Shown here piece after piece: positions 44,401 through 53,818 of a DNA stretch of 64,000 bases (positions within the stretch are counted from its first letter, which is position 1; each line of letters begins with the position of its first letter). The stretch is from Acidobacteriota bacterium (GTDB lineage Bacteria > Acidobacteriota > Terriglobia > Bryobacterales > Bryobacteraceae). The notes beneath the pieces were generated by a model. The model made no database searches and was not told the DNA's origin. It saw only the letters and a program-made list of their open reading frames with translations. The stretch is from the NCBI GenBank assembly GCA_016213775.1, contig JACQZR010000098.1, positions 1-64,000 on the forward strand, read 5' to 3'. The translations under genes and the position numbers were made by a program.

Positions 44401-44453
44401 GAGGGTGCGGCCCCGTCCTGCCCACCAATCCATCCACATCAGAGGTAACCGGC

Positions 44454-45467
44454 ATGTCCGTAAGAACCACATGCGCATGCGCCGCACTCTCGTTTCTCGT
44501 TGCGTTGACATTCGCGCAAGACGCGCCCAGTTCCGGGGCCCCAAAAAAGAAAGGCTTCAATCGTCCACCAAGGCCCGGCGTGAAAACGCCAGGCGTACAG
44601 CGTCCGATGTCGACGCTGACTCCCATAGCGGCCTTCCCCGTGGAAGGCGTGCCCGACTGGCTCACCGTCACCGCCGATGCGGTGTGGGTCTCCAACAAGC
44701 CAAAGGGGACCGTGCACCGCATGGACGTGAAGACGAACCAGGTAGTGGCCAACGTCAAGGTGGGCGATAAACCGTGCTCCGGGCTCGCCGCCGGCTGTGG
44801 AAGCATCTGGGTTCCGAACTGTGGAGACAAGACGCTGTCGCGCGTGGACATGAAAACCAACCAGGTGGTGGCCACCATCCCTGTGGGTCCGGCGAACTCC
44901 GAAGGCGGCATCGCGACTGGCGCCGGCAGCATCTGGCTCCCCTCGGATGATAAAGGAAGGCTCAGCCGCATCGATCCGTCGACGAACAAAGTGATTGCCG
45001 AAATCGAGGTGCCGGAGGGGTCATTCGCTTGCGATTTCGGCGAGGGCGCGGTGTGGCTCACCAGCACTATCAGGAGTGTTCTGACACGCGTCGACCCCGC
45101 TACCAACAAGGTTACCGACACGATCCCCGTGGGGCCGCAGCCGCGATTCCTGACGATCGGCGCGGGGTCCATCTGGACGTTGAACCAGGGCGACGGAACG
45201 GTGTCGCGCGTGGATGCGAAAACGCGAAAGCTGCTGGTGAGCATCGAGGCAGGGATCCCGGGAACCGGCGGCGAACTCGCCTTTGGCAATGGTTTTGTCT
45301 GGGCGACGGTCTTTCAGATTCCACTGACGAAGATTGATCCGAAGACCAATCAGGTGACGGCGCAGTGGGTGGGGCCCGGCGGAGATGCGGTGCGCGTGGG
45401 GCATGGCGCCGTTTGGCTGTCGAACCTGCGTGAACAGAACGTCTGGCGTGTGAACCCCACCGAGTAA
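44454..45467 (+). CDS. Secreted YncE/Vgb-like seven-bladed propeller protein (first paralog)
   Basis: The 337-aa protein has a signal peptide (MSVRTTCACAALSFLVALTF) and a short linker with the motif RPGVKTPGVQRP. About seven blades follow with the repeated pattern IDPSTNKVIAEIEVPEG, VDMKTNQVVATIPVGPANSE, VDPATNKVTDTIPVGPQPRF and the preceding strand GAGSIWLPSD or GHGAVWLSN. Such propellers bind ligands or other proteins; no enzyme residue is recognised. A paralog with the same GVKTPGVQ linker lies at 55368. It is divergent from the guanidine/urea operon. ATG 44454 has AGAGG about 10 bases upstream. Confidence 0.82.
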   Translation: MSVRTTCACAALSFLVALTFAQDAPSSGAPKKKGFNRPPRPGVKTPGVQRPMSTLTPIAAFPVEGVPDWLTVTADAVWVSNKPKGTVHRMDVKTNQVVANVKVGDKPCSGLAAGCGSIWVPNCGDKTLSRVDMKTNQVVATIPVGPANSEGGIATGAGSIWLPSDDKGRLSRIDPSTNKVIAEIEVPEGSFACDFGEGAVWLTSTIRSVLTRVDPATNKVTDTIPVGPQPRFLTIGAGSIWTLNQGDGTVSRVDAKTRKLLVSIEAGIPGTGGELAFGNGFVWATVFQIPLTKIDPKTNQVTAQWVGPGGDAVRVGHGAVWLSNLREQNVWRVNPTE

Positions 45468-45530
45468 CACACCCGCTGCAGGGCCCTTTGGCAATTGATA
45501 TGCTGTTCGTAGCTAAGTTGCTGGAGAGCC

Positions 45531-46160
45531 ATGTTGCGCTGTCTGCTCGCCTTTCTGGGAATATTCCTGCCTTGCTGTGCGTCCGCTCAGCAGGACACCC
45601 TCATTCTGTTTCTCGACTCCCCTACATCCCAGCCCGCCAATGTTCTTTCCAGGATGAAGGAAGAAACATCGGCATTGCTGCGAACAGCCGGTCACGTCAT
45701 TGAATTTCGCGATCTGAAGAGCCGCAAGTCCGGAGAATCTTTCGATCAGGTTGTCGTGGTGAGATGGAACGGCGCGTGTGATGCCGGGCAGACTCCAGGC
45801 ACCATTCGCAATAAGGAGAAGCTGGCGTTCGCGCATGTCTCCGATGGCCGCGTGTTGCCGTTTGTGGAAGTGGAATGCCGCGCCGTGACTGCGCTACTGG
45901 CGGATTTGGCGCGGCTGGAGAACGTGTGGCAGCGCAATCAGTTGATGGGACGCGCGGTGGGCCGGCTGGTGGCTCATGAGGTATTTCATGTGCTGACGCA
46001 ACGGACCACTCACGATCATACGGGGGTTGGTAAACCGCACTTCCAGAAGCGCGATCTGATCGCGGAGTCCTTCACGTTTGAGGAGCAGACTCGGGCGCAA
46101 ATGCAGAAGCCCGCGCCAGCTTCGTCCGAGGAATCGTCTGAAGAGGGCACGGGCCGCTAG
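45531..46160 (+). CDS. Secreted zincin-like protein with HEVFH motif
   Basis: The 209-aa protein has a signal peptide (MLRCLLAFLGIFLPCCASAQ) and a mid-protein HExxH site, AHEVFHVLTQRTTHDH, at residues 148-163, with H149, E150, H153 and possible third ligands H161 or H163. The following GVGKPHFQKRDLIAESFTFE resembles text I associate with small acidobacterial HEL/HEVxH proteins. It is not a canonical metzincin, whose third His is six residues after the second. It may be a small extracellular metallopeptidase; activity is unproven. The C-terminus is low complexity (EESSEEGTGR). It follows the propeller gene by 63 bp and may share its transcript. Confidence 0.65.
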   Translation: MLRCLLAFLGIFLPCCASAQQDTLILFLDSPTSQPANVLSRMKEETSALLRTAGHVIEFRDLKSRKSGESFDQVVVVRWNGACDAGQTPGTIRNKEKLAFAHVSDGRVLPFVEVECRAVTALLADLARLENVWQRNQLMGRAVGRLVAHEVFHVLTQRTTHDHTGVGKPHFQKRDLIAESFTFEEQTRAQMQKPAPASSEESSEEGTGR

Positions 46161-46188
46161 GTTCAGGTGGCTTCATAATGGTAGCTAT

Positions 46189-46572
46189 ATGAGCACCATC
46201 GAACAGCAGGTCCACAGCAAGTTCAAAATATTCGTGGGAGAGCTTGCTCCCGACAAGACTATCGGCCCATTGGCGGATGAGGTCGCAGCGTTCGCCAGCA
46301 GTGCGGGTATCGCCGCCAAAAGCATCGGCGTCGAATACGTCGAGTCCGCCAAACGTCTGATTATCTCCTTGGGCTACCGTGATGATGAAGAGGCCTATCC
46401 CATCCGGCTGCACTGTATCCCGCTTGGCGGCATTGGTATGCTGACGGGCGACTTCGCGGCGCTTGAAAAAGCAATGATGGATGCCAGCAGCCGCCTTCCC
46501 AACATCATTTGTCATGAGCTGTACGTCACGAACACCGGTGATTTCTTCATGGTGTTCATGACGCACAGATAG
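46189..46572 (+). CDS. Small cytoplasmic protein of unknown function
   Basis: The 127-aa protein (MSTIEQQVHSKFKIFVGELA...) has no signal or membrane segment. It looks like one alpha/beta domain with conserved-looking stretches KSIGVEYVESAKRLIISLGY and ICHELYVTNTGDFFMVFMTH. I do not recognise the family. ATG 46189 is the only start with the N-terminal helix intact; the frame is open upstream inside the preceding gene but that text is a shadow. CATAAT (46174-46179) lies nine bases upstream of the ATG and there is no ribosome site, so it may be a leaderless transcript. It is convergent with the TonB receptor at 46606. Confidence 0.65.
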   Translation: MSTIEQQVHSKFKIFVGELAPDKTIGPLADEVAAFASSAGIAAKSIGVEYVESAKRLIISLGYRDDEEAYPIRLHCIPLGGIGMLTGDFAALEKAMMDASSRLPNIICHELYVTNTGDFFMVFMTHR

Positions 46573-46605
46573 CATCACACTCTCAGTCTCGCGGCCGCGA
46601 TTCAG

Positions 46606-49600
46606 TTAAAACTCATACCGCAATGCCAACTGCAGCACGCGAGCAGGCATGGCACTCTGGAATTCGCCGAACGTGGCCGGCCGGTCCAGCCGCAGCGCCG
46701 CATTGTAGAAGTTTACGATGTTGAAGGCGTTGAATGCCTCCGCGCGAAACTGTATGCGGTGCCCTTCCAGCGGTACACGGAAGTACTTGCTGGCCGCGAT
46801 ATCCACGCTCGTCATCGGAGCCACGCGAGTGATGGCGCGTGTTCCAGTCAGCCCCGGATACTGGCCAACAAAGGCGTTGATCGCATTCGTGTTGGCGAAG
46901 AGACTGGGGTTGCCGTTCTGATTCGTGGTCGCGCCCGACACCGGCACTTCGACGCCCGGTTTCGGAATCGCGATCGCCGCATTGAGGTAGTTCGTCGGAT
47001 AGAGCCCGGCGTTCGAGATCGTCGTCGGTAGACCCGACCGGTAGCGGCCCACCGTCGACACCTGCCATCCGCCAACGATTTGGTCCGCCCATCCCGGAGC
47101 CCCCCCCAGAAGCTTCTTGCCCTTACCAAACGGAAGCTCGAAAAGCAGGTTGGTGGAGATGTTGTGGCGGATGTCGAAGTCGGACGAGCCGCGCCATGCC
47201 GAATAATCGAACGAATCCTGAATCACCGCGCCGCTGCCTCCCGCGCCGGATTCCGCGGCGGAGGAGTTGTCGATGGAGTGCGACAGCGTGTAGTTAAAGT
47301 CGAAGCCGAAGCCCTTTGTGAGGGCACGGCGGATGGACAGCGTCCCGCCATGATAGTTGGCGAAACCCACGTTCATCCACGTGCGGTTGCCCGCGTTCTG
47401 CAGCGGGAAAGCCGTGTTGCAGCCCGTCACCAGGATGCAGTTGGGAAACTTCGTCGAGCGCAGACGGTCGAGATCATTGTAGGCGTCGAGATCGCTGCCG
47501 CCGTACTGATTGAACACCAGATCATAGTAGTTGGCGGTCGCGCTGCCCGGGAAGTAAAGACCTGCCAGGCCAGGCGCAAGGTTCTCGATCCACGGCTGCG
47601 GCGTGATCAGCGATGGGTTCGCCTTCACCTGCGCCGGCGTGACACCGCGATCGTAGAACTGACGCAGGGCCGTCCCCATCTGCGACCAGTCCTGGCCGGA
47701 CTTCGAATCCTTGAATCGGGTGAGCGCCTGGAACGTATCCACCTGCAGGAGGTTCTTGCGCGAGAGGCGCCCTACGTACCCCACTTCCACCGTGACCTTG
47801 CCCTTCACCTCGCGAGCGTAGCTGGCGTTGAGAAGGAATGAGTATGGAGCTACGAGCGTCGGATCGATGCCAAGATAGCTGCCGAAGCCGCCGACGATCG
47901 TTGGAGGAGTAAACGGGAAGGAACCGGATTGCGCCACCGGCAGCGTCGGAAGCCCGGTCGCATAGCGCTTTGCCGTCGTGAAATCCGTGTTGAAAGGCTG
48001 CGTCACGCTGGTGGCCAGACCGGGCGAACCGGACCGGTCGAACTCGGTGATCATGTCGCTTCCAAAGCGGTCGTACACCAGGCCCGCGCCTGCGCGGAAC
48101 ACGCTCGACTTGCCGAAAATCCTTGTCATCAGGCCATCGCCTGTGGGGTTGTAAGCCAGACCGAGACGCGGCGCGAAGTTGTTATTGTCGCGGTTGTACC
48201 AGCCCGGCTTACCGTTCACAGGCCCTCCGAGATCGAAAGTGAGTTTAGCGGTGGGGAGCGCGAATCCGGGCACGCCCGCCATGTTCGCGCCGATGCGATC
48301 CGCAAAGTAGCGGTCGATGCCCGGGCTCGTGTTCACCTGCACGCCGTTGCGTTCGTACGGCACAGCGAAGTTGCTGTAGCGGATTCCATAGGTGAGCGTC
48401 AGGCTCGTCTTCACCCGCCAGCTATCCTGCACGTAGAAATCGTACTCGTTGGTGGCGAAGCTGCGCGTCACCGGCGAGCCCAGCGGAATGGCAGTTCCGT
48501 CCTTACCGAAGTTGTATGTAGCCGAGTACTGATTCAGGATCCCAAGCAATGCACCCATGCCGCGAGTGACGTTGGCAGGGTCGGAAAGCCGGATTGCGCC
48601 GTCGCCTGTCTTAGTCGCCAGCAGGGAGGTGATGCGGTTGACAATGTCCGAACCCAAACCAAGCAGCGTGTTGCGGCTCATGCTGTAGCTGGGGAACGCG
48701 CTGACGTAGGAATTGCGGTCGAACACCATAAAGCGGAAATTGATCCCCGTGGTGACCGTGTGTGAACCCTTCGTCCAAGTGAGGTCGTCGGCGATATTCC
48801 ATGTCGGAATGATCCGGCCCGCGCCGCGCGACGCCGCTCCGAAGCTCTGCTGCGCGTCGATGCCGTCAAAGGAGAGGCTCGGCCCCACAGTGCCGGATTG
48901 ATTCAGACCCAGCCGCGTCAATCCCACTGAGAGCACGTTCACCATGTTGGACTGGAGCACCCCCGTGTAGCGGGCCGCGAAGCCCTTGCTGTTGTTGAGC
49001 AGCCGCGCCGCGGGATCCTGTCCCGGGAACTGCGCCACCACAACATCCTGCTTGTTGCCTGCCAGCGTCCCGCGCACGCTCAATGTGTGCTTGCCCGCTG
49101 TGTCGATGTTGAAATCCATCTTTGCGACGTAGGCCTTGTCCCGCTGTTGGAACGGAGCATTGAAGCGGAAGCCGATGAAGTTCAATCCACGGTCGCCGCC
49201 GGCCGACGGATCGTTGCCCGCCGGATAGAACGACATGTACTGCTTCATGATGTCGGCGAAGCCGATGCCAAGCGGATCGGCGGCCTTCACATCAGCGGGG
49301 TTGAACGTATAGATGCGGTTGTCCGATGCGCGGAACGTGAGGATGCCGTTGCGCAGATTCTCCGTGGGCACAGTGCGCGTCCGCGCCTGCGCGCTGGCGT
49401 CAATACGGCGCTCGTGGTTGAAGAAGAAGAACACGCGGTCTTTGATGATGCGTCCGCCGATCGAGCCGCCGAACTGGTTGCGCACAAGGGCTTCGCGCTT
49501 GACGCCCGCGCGGTTGGAGAACCAGTTATTGGCTGTGAGCTCCGTGTTGCGGTTGAATTCGTAGAGCGACCCGTGGAACTGGTTGCTGCCGCTCTTGGTG

Positions 49601-50337
49601 ATCAGGCTCACCTGGCCGCCGGAGGAGCGCCCCAGACTCGCTCCCTGGCCGCCAACGGTGACACGAAACTCCTGCACGGAGTCGAGCGGTACCGGAAGCG
49701 CTGCGTTGAAGCCGGATTCACCGGGCGAGCCATTGGCATTGGAGCCATTGGCAAGCGAGCCGCTGGCGGAGTTGATACCGCTATTCTGATTGTCGTTGGC
49801 GTCAACGCCATCCAGCGTGATGTTGTTCTGATCGCGGCGCGCCCCAAGCACTTCACCTGTCGGAGTGACGCCCGGCTGAATGCTGAGCAGCTCAACGACG
49901 TTGCGTGTTTGCAGCGGCAACTGCCGCACCTGGACCTGCGTGAACGCGTTGCCGATGGTGGCGTCCACAGTGTTGATTTGCGTGGCGTCGGCTTCGACGT
50001 TCACCACTTCGCCCACTTGCCCGATCTCCAGAGTGGCATCGAGCGTCGCCGGCGTCGATACCTGCAGAATGATGTTCGACTTCAACGACGACTGGAAACC
50101 AGGCTTTTCCATGCGCACAGTGTATGTCCCTGGCGCGGTCTGTAGGAACTGATACACACCGGATTCGTCGGTGAGAGCGCTGCGGCTGGTGCGCGTTTCC
50201 ACATTCACCAGAGTGACCGAGGCAGCCGGAATCACAGCGCCGCCCTTGTCAAAAACAGTTCCGCGAAGCGAGGTAGTGGACTGGCCAAACACGGTGAGTG
50301 TGGCAACACATAGCAGCGAGAACAAGCGTAAATGCAT
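46606..50337 (-). CDS. TonB-dependent receptor, Oar-like, with N-terminal carboxypeptidase-regulatory domain (second copy)
   Basis: The 1243-aa outer-membrane protein has a signal peptide (MHLRLFSLLCVATLTVFGQS). Then come a regulatory domain (TSLRGTVFDKGGAVIPAASV, SGVYQFLQTAPGTYTVRMEK), a plug (LPLQTRNVVELLSIQPGVTP, NNITLDGVDANDNQNSG) and a barrel ending in LALRYEF with a terminal Phe. It belongs to the same family as the receptor at 21212, but the plug signature is closer to the most common acidobacterial group. ATG 50337 is chosen because the signal peptide starts there; the upstream in-frame extension is intergenic. The ligand is unknown. It is divergent from the second DUF1549 gene. Confidence 0.9.
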   Translation of the reverse strand: MHLRLFSLLCVATLTVFGQSTTSLRGTVFDKGGAVIPAASVTLVNVETRTSRSALTDESGVYQFLQTAPGTYTVRMEKPGFQSSLKSNIILQVSTPATLDATLEIGQVGEVVNVEADATQINTVDATIGNAFTQVQVRQLPLQTRNVVELLSIQPGVTPTGEVLGARRDQNNITLDGVDANDNQNSGINSASGSLANGSNANGSPGESGFNAALPVPLDSVQEFRVTVGGQGASLGRSSGGQVSLITKSGSNQFHGSLYEFNRNTELTANNWFSNRAGVKREALVRNQFGGSIGGRIIKDRVFFFFNHERRIDASAQARTRTVPTENLRNGILTFRASDNRIYTFNPADVKAADPLGIGFADIMKQYMSFYPAGNDPSAGGDRGLNFIGFRFNAPFQQRDKAYVAKMDFNIDTAGKHTLSVRGTLAGNKQDVVVAQFPGQDPAARLLNNSKGFAARYTGVLQSNMVNVLSVGLTRLGLNQSGTVGPSLSFDGIDAQQSFGAASRGAGRIIPTWNIADDLTWTKGSHTVTTGINFRFMVFDRNSYVSAFPSYSMSRNTLLGLGSDIVNRITSLLATKTGDGAIRLSDPANVTRGMGALLGILNQYSATYNFGKDGTAIPLGSPVTRSFATNEYDFYVQDSWRVKTSLTLTYGIRYSNFAVPYERNGVQVNTSPGIDRYFADRIGANMAGVPGFALPTAKLTFDLGGPVNGKPGWYNRDNNNFAPRLGLAYNPTGDGLMTRIFGKSSVFRAGAGLVYDRFGSDMITEFDRSGSPGLATSVTQPFNTDFTTAKRYATGLPTLPVAQSGSFPFTPPTIVGGFGSYLGIDPTLVAPYSFLLNASYAREVKGKVTVEVGYVGRLSRKNLLQVDTFQALTRFKDSKSGQDWSQMGTALRQFYDRGVTPAQVKANPSLITPQPWIENLAPGLAGLYFPGSATANYYDLVFNQYGGSDLDAYNDLDRLRSTKFPNCILVTGCNTAFPLQNAGNRTWMNVGFANYHGGTLSIRRALTKGFGFDFNYTLSHSIDNSSAAESGAGGSGAVIQDSFDYSAWRGSSDFDIRHNISTNLLFELPFGKGKKLLGGAPGWADQIVGGWQVSTVGRYRSGLPTTISNAGLYPTNYLNAAIAIPKPGVEVPVSGATTNQNGNPSLFANTNAINAFVGQYPGLTGTRAITRVAPMTSVDIAASKYFRVPLEGHRIQFRAEAFNAFNIVNFYNAALRLDRPATFGEFQSAMPARVLQLALRYEF

Positions 50338-50563
50338 CCTTTTGTTAACCCCTTGAAGCGTAGTTTTCACGGATTCCGGTTGGCTCAAATCGTGGAGTTC
50401 ATCGCCAAGGATGCGGGGGACGGCTTGCGACGTGGGTTGAAAAGTCAACCCCCGAGCTTCCAACCGAAATGCCAGCATAACCGGACCTGCACAGGATAAC
50501 AAGCAATCGAGCCATAGAAAGTTTTGATCGTAGCTGCAAGAAACTGTGATGCTTGGTAAGTGA

Positions 50564-50592
50564 TTGACAGATTGCATTAGGGATGGTAGAAG
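50564..50592 (+). promoter_or_regulatory. Sigma70-type promoter for the second DUF1549-DUF1501 operon
   Basis: A perfect TTGACA (50564-50569) is followed by a 17-bp spacer and TAGAAG (50587-50592), four of six matches to TATAAT. Transcription would begin near 50599 and leave a leader of about 129 bases before ATG 50728. Confidence 0.6.
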
Positions 50593-50654
50593 TAGTTTGG
50601 TTGCTTCTTTGTAGAGGCGCCCCCGTTTCCCTCACCCCCGTCGGTCATCGTTTG

Positions 50655-50670
50655 AGGCTCCGTTGAGCCT
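50655..50670 (+). promoter_or_regulatory. Leader hairpin before the second DUF1549 gene
   Basis: AGGCTC (50655-50660), loop CGTT, GAGCCT (50665-50670) and then TTAATCCTT form a small stem with a weak T-rich tail. It lies within the predicted leader, 57 bases before the start codon, where it could act as an attenuator or simply a structured leader. Confidence 0.35.
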
Positions 50671-50727
50671 TTAATCCTTCCAATCTGTTTCGTCGCGCTG
50701 GGTTGCGCTATTAAGGGGATCGTGCAT

Positions 50728-53700
50728 ATGAACGGTACTCGCAGGCTGAAGATTCTCTTCTGTCTGATCGCTTCTGCCGCCGCTCTGCGTGCGCAAGGAG
50801 TTCCTGCCTCGTCTCCGGATTTCTTCGAGAACAAGATCCGCCCCCTACTGGTTAACAACTGCAATGGCTGTCACACGGAATCGGCTTTGGGTGGGCTGCG
50901 CCTCGATAGCGAGGCGGCGCTGCTCAAAGGGGGCAAGCGCGGACCCGCCGTTGTGCCTGGCGATCCCGACAAGAGCCTGTTGGTGCAGGCTGTGCGTCAG
51001 ACGGATGCGAACCTCAAAATGCCGCTCGGCAATAAGCTCAAGAACGAGGACATCGAGAACCTGGCGGCATGGGTCAAAGCCGGCGCAAGGTGGCCTGTCG
51101 CTCAAGCCCTAAAGGCGGACGTGAAGGGCGGGCAGTTCTCGCCGGAACGCAAGAATTTCTGGTCTTTTGCCCCATTGTCGGAAGCGAAACCGCCGGCTGT
51201 GAAAGATCCTCGCTGGGCCAAAACAGACATCGACAAGTTCATTCTCGCTCGGCTCGAGAAGGAAGGATTGCGGCCGGTGAAGACCGCCGGCAAGCGAGAC
51301 CTGCTGCGTCGCGCAACCCTCGATTTGACGGGCCTTCCGCCAACTCATGACGAAATCATCGCCTTTGAAAAGGACCTGTCGCCTGACGCGTTCGCAAAGG
51401 TGGTTGACCGCCTGCTTGCTTCGCCGCAATATGGCGAGCGCTGGGGGCGCATCTGGCTCGATGTGGCGCGCTATGGGGAGGACGACTATCGCAGTCTCGA
51501 CCCGATGCGGCGCGGCTATAACCCTTACCCGAATGCTTATTTGTACCGTGATTGGGTCATCCAGGCGATGAATGATGACATGCCGTACGACATGTTCGTC
51601 AAGGCGCAGCTTGCGGGCGATCAACTGGACGAGAAGGTCCGCTACAAGACCGTGGCGGCGACCGGCTTTCTTGGCTTGGGTCCCTGGTATTACGACAACG
51701 GCGCCGTCGAAGTGACCCGCGCCGATGAACGGCATGATCGCGTCGATGTGATCACGCGAGGATTCCTTGGCCTCACGGTGGGCTGCGCGCGCTGTCACGA
51801 TCATAAGTACGATCCCATCCGCACTGCCGACTATTACTCGCTCGCCGGCGTCTTCCTCAACACCGCATACACGGAACAACCGATGGTGCCGAAATCCGTA
51901 CTGGACAAGTACAAGTCCATCGAAGAACAGATCGAGAAGAAGCAGAAGATGCTGGCTGAAATGCAGTCCAACCTCGGCATGCAGCTTTCGCATTCGCTCG
52001 CTTTCCGAACCTCCGACTACCTGGAAGGCGTTTGGGAAGTGAAGGGACAGAAGAAGGAGATGGCCACCGTTGTCGATGCGCGCCGTCTCGACTTCGAACT
52101 GCTCGATCGCTGGATCCGTTACATGGACAAGCCCACCGCCAAGTACGACTTCAAAAAGCCGTGCCAGGAGATGATGAAGACCGCTTCGGCGAAAGACGGC
52201 GCGAAGCAGGCCAAGAAGCTCGCCGGCGAGTTCCAGGCTGAAGTGATGCGCGTCATGCTGATGAAGAAGGATCTGGCGGAAGAGAACGAAATCATCGCGG
52301 CCAAGGCGCTGGAAGGCACAAAGAAGAAGAAGCGCGCCAACAAGCCGAACGAGTTTATCACCAACGATGACTTCTGCCCCGGCTGCGGACTCCAATTGAA
52401 GAACATGGCCGAGAAGGACATGAACTTCTGGACTGAGATCTTCCAGCGCGAACTGTCCGATACCGACGATCCCAACGCCATGATGGCGATGGGCGGCCGC
52501 ATGGGCAAACCCGGAGTGCTTGCCTTCCGTGGCTGGGGATTGGAGAGCCGCGTCGGCTCAGAGGCACAGGTCCAGTTGGCCGCCATCAAGAGCGACATCG
52601 ATGCGGCGCGCAAGAAGCTCGATCCCTACTATCCGTTCGCGCACGCCGTACGCGATCTGGAGAGCGCTCGCAATCTCCCAATCAGCGTCCGTGGCAATCC
52701 GGAGAACCTCGGGCCGGAGGTCCCCCGCCAGTTCCTGCCGGTGTTGTGCGATGGCGATCCGAAGCCGTTCCGCAATGGCAGCGGCCGCTTGGAGCTCGCC
52801 GAGGCGATCGTGAAGCAGCCGCTCGCCGTACGCGTGATTGTGAACCGCATCTGGAAAGCCCACATGGGCACTGGAATTGTGGATACGCCGAGCAACTTCG
52901 GCATGATGGGCGAGCGGCCCTCGCATCCGGAACTTCTGGAATACCTGTCGAGCTCGTTTGCAAAGAGCGGCATGTCGATGAAGAAGCTGCATCGCGACAT
53001 CATGACCAGCGCGGTGTACCAGTTGGGCACGGAGAACGACGAAGCCGCGTTCGCCGGGGATTCCGGCAACCGGCTGTACTGGCGCGCCAACCGCAAGCGT
53101 CTGGATGCCGAACAGCTCCGCGATTCGGTGATGCTCGTGTCGGGCTTGCTCGATCGTTCGATGGGCGGGCCTTCCGCGGACCTCACCCCATCGTTCAAGC
53201 GCCGCACAGTCTACGGAAAAGTGAGCCGCTATAAGCTGGATGAATACCTGCAACTGTTCGATTTCCCGAGTCCAAACATCAGCGCAGAGAAACGTTTTAC
53301 CACCACCGTTCCGCTACAGCGGCTCTTCCTCATGAACAGCGACTTCATGCAGATTCAATCGGAGGAATTGGCAAAACGCGTGGCGAAGGAACCGAATCAG
53401 CGGGCGCGCATTCGCAAGGCGTATGAGCTGGTGTATGGCCGTCAGCCGAACGAGAAGGAAATCCTCGCGGGAATAGAGTATTTGAAGGCCGAACCGATGC
53501 TCGAATACGAAGAGCGCAAGAAGGCCCCGGAGCCGGAAGGCGAAGGCGGTAGCCGGCGCCGCCCGAATCTCGACTCCAAGCCCGAACCCATCGAAACCAC
53601 CGATGCGGGAGCCGGTGGACAGCCGGCCGGGGGCATGATGGGTGGCGTGTTCGACAACGCCGGGGGCTTTGGCTTCGGTGGTGGTGGCCGTCGCGGCCCT

Positions 53701-53796
53701 GCCGCTGCACCGCCGCCTCCGAAGTATGAAGCCACGGCCTGGGGCCGGTACGCCAAGATTCTGCTTAGCTCCAGCGAATTCCTTTTCGTAAACTGA
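50728..53796 (+). CDS. DUF1549/DUF1553 protein with planctomycete-type cytochrome c domain (second copy)
   Basis: The 1022-aa protein has a canonical signal peptide (RRLKILFCLIASAAALRAQG), a haem motif CNGCH at residues 45-49, the DUF1549 block (WGRIWLDVARYGEDDYR), a second CARCHDHKYDPI, and DUF1553 (VRVIVNRIWKAHMGTGIVDT). It is about 230 residues longer than the copy at 3920. The extra length is a Lys/Glu-rich middle with C550-P-G-C553 and a Gly/Pro-rich segment near the end (GAGGQPAGGMMGGVFDNAGG) before the last strand KYEATAWGRYAKILLSSSEF. It is probably exported and haem-binding; the reaction is unknown. ATG 50728 follows AAGGGGAT. The DUF1501 gene follows after 22 bp. Confidence 0.87.
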   Translation: MNGTRRLKILFCLIASAAALRAQGVPASSPDFFENKIRPLLVNNCNGCHTESALGGLRLDSEAALLKGGKRGPAVVPGDPDKSLLVQAVRQTDANLKMPLGNKLKNEDIENLAAWVKAGARWPVAQALKADVKGGQFSPERKNFWSFAPLSEAKPPAVKDPRWAKTDIDKFILARLEKEGLRPVKTAGKRDLLRRATLDLTGLPPTHDEIIAFEKDLSPDAFAKVVDRLLASPQYGERWGRIWLDVARYGEDDYRSLDPMRRGYNPYPNAYLYRDWVIQAMNDDMPYDMFVKAQLAGDQLDEKVRYKTVAATGFLGLGPWYYDNGAVEVTRADERHDRVDVITRGFLGLTVGCARCHDHKYDPIRTADYYSLAGVFLNTAYTEQPMVPKSVLDKYKSIEEQIEKKQKMLAEMQSNLGMQLSHSLAFRTSDYLEGVWEVKGQKKEMATVVDARRLDFELLDRWIRYMDKPTAKYDFKKPCQEMMKTASAKDGAKQAKKLAGEFQAEVMRVMLMKKDLAEENEIIAAKALEGTKKKKRANKPNEFITNDDFCPGCGLQLKNMAEKDMNFWTEIFQRELSDTDDPNAMMAMGGRMGKPGVLAFRGWGLESRVGSEAQVQLAAIKSDIDAARKKLDPYYPFAHAVRDLESARNLPISVRGNPENLGPEVPRQFLPVLCDGDPKPFRNGSGRLELAEAIVKQPLAVRVIVNRIWKAHMGTGIVDTPSNFGMMGERPSHPELLEYLSSSFAKSGMSMKKLHRDIMTSAVYQLGTENDEAAFAGDSGNRLYWRANRKRLDAEQLRDSVMLVSGLLDRSMGGPSADLTPSFKRRTVYGKVSRYKLDEYLQLFDFPSPNISAEKRFTTTVPLQRLFLMNSDFMQIQSEELAKRVAKEPNQRARIRKAYELVYGRQPNEKEILAGIEYLKAEPMLEYEERKKAPEPEGEGGSRRRPNLDSKPEPIETTDAGAGGQPAGGMMGGVFDNAGGFGFGGGGRRGPAAAPPPPKYEATAWGRYAKILLSSSEFLFVN

Positions 53797-53818
53797 CACG
53801 CGGCACCAGAAACACCAG

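Larger units (their letters stand above)
44123..44453. other. 331-bp divergent intergenic region of the guanidine/urea operon
   Basis: The gap holds a candidate small peptide frame on the minus strand (44168-44278) and a perfect TATAAT box on the plus strand (44395-44400). I searched by eye for the guanidine-I (ykkC) riboswitch conserved blocks and did not find them on the minus strand. No other hairpin of note is seen. Confidence 0.5.
50338..50727. other. 390-bp divergent intergenic region
   Basis: No gene is seen. It holds the hairpin GGGTTGA-AAAG-TCAACCC (50434-50451), a good rightward promoter (50564-50592) and a leader hairpin (50655-50670). The leftward promoter for the TonB receptor is not clear. 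AAAAGG lies directly before the receptor ATG. Confidence 0.5.

Noticed and set aside
44123-44453. Guanidine-I (ykkC) riboswitch upstream of the carboxylase operon
   Set aside because: I looked for the conserved blocks of this RNA on the minus strand and did not find them. A covariance search would settle it.
44168-45289. A 373-codon minus-strand frame antisense to the first propeller gene
   Set aside because: Only its last 36 codons, beyond the propeller gene, look of interest and are listed separately; the rest is a shadow.
46589-46600. TCGCGGCCGCGA palindrome between convergent genes as a terminator
   Set aside because: It is perfect but has no loop and no T-run; a stem without a loop is a poor terminator.
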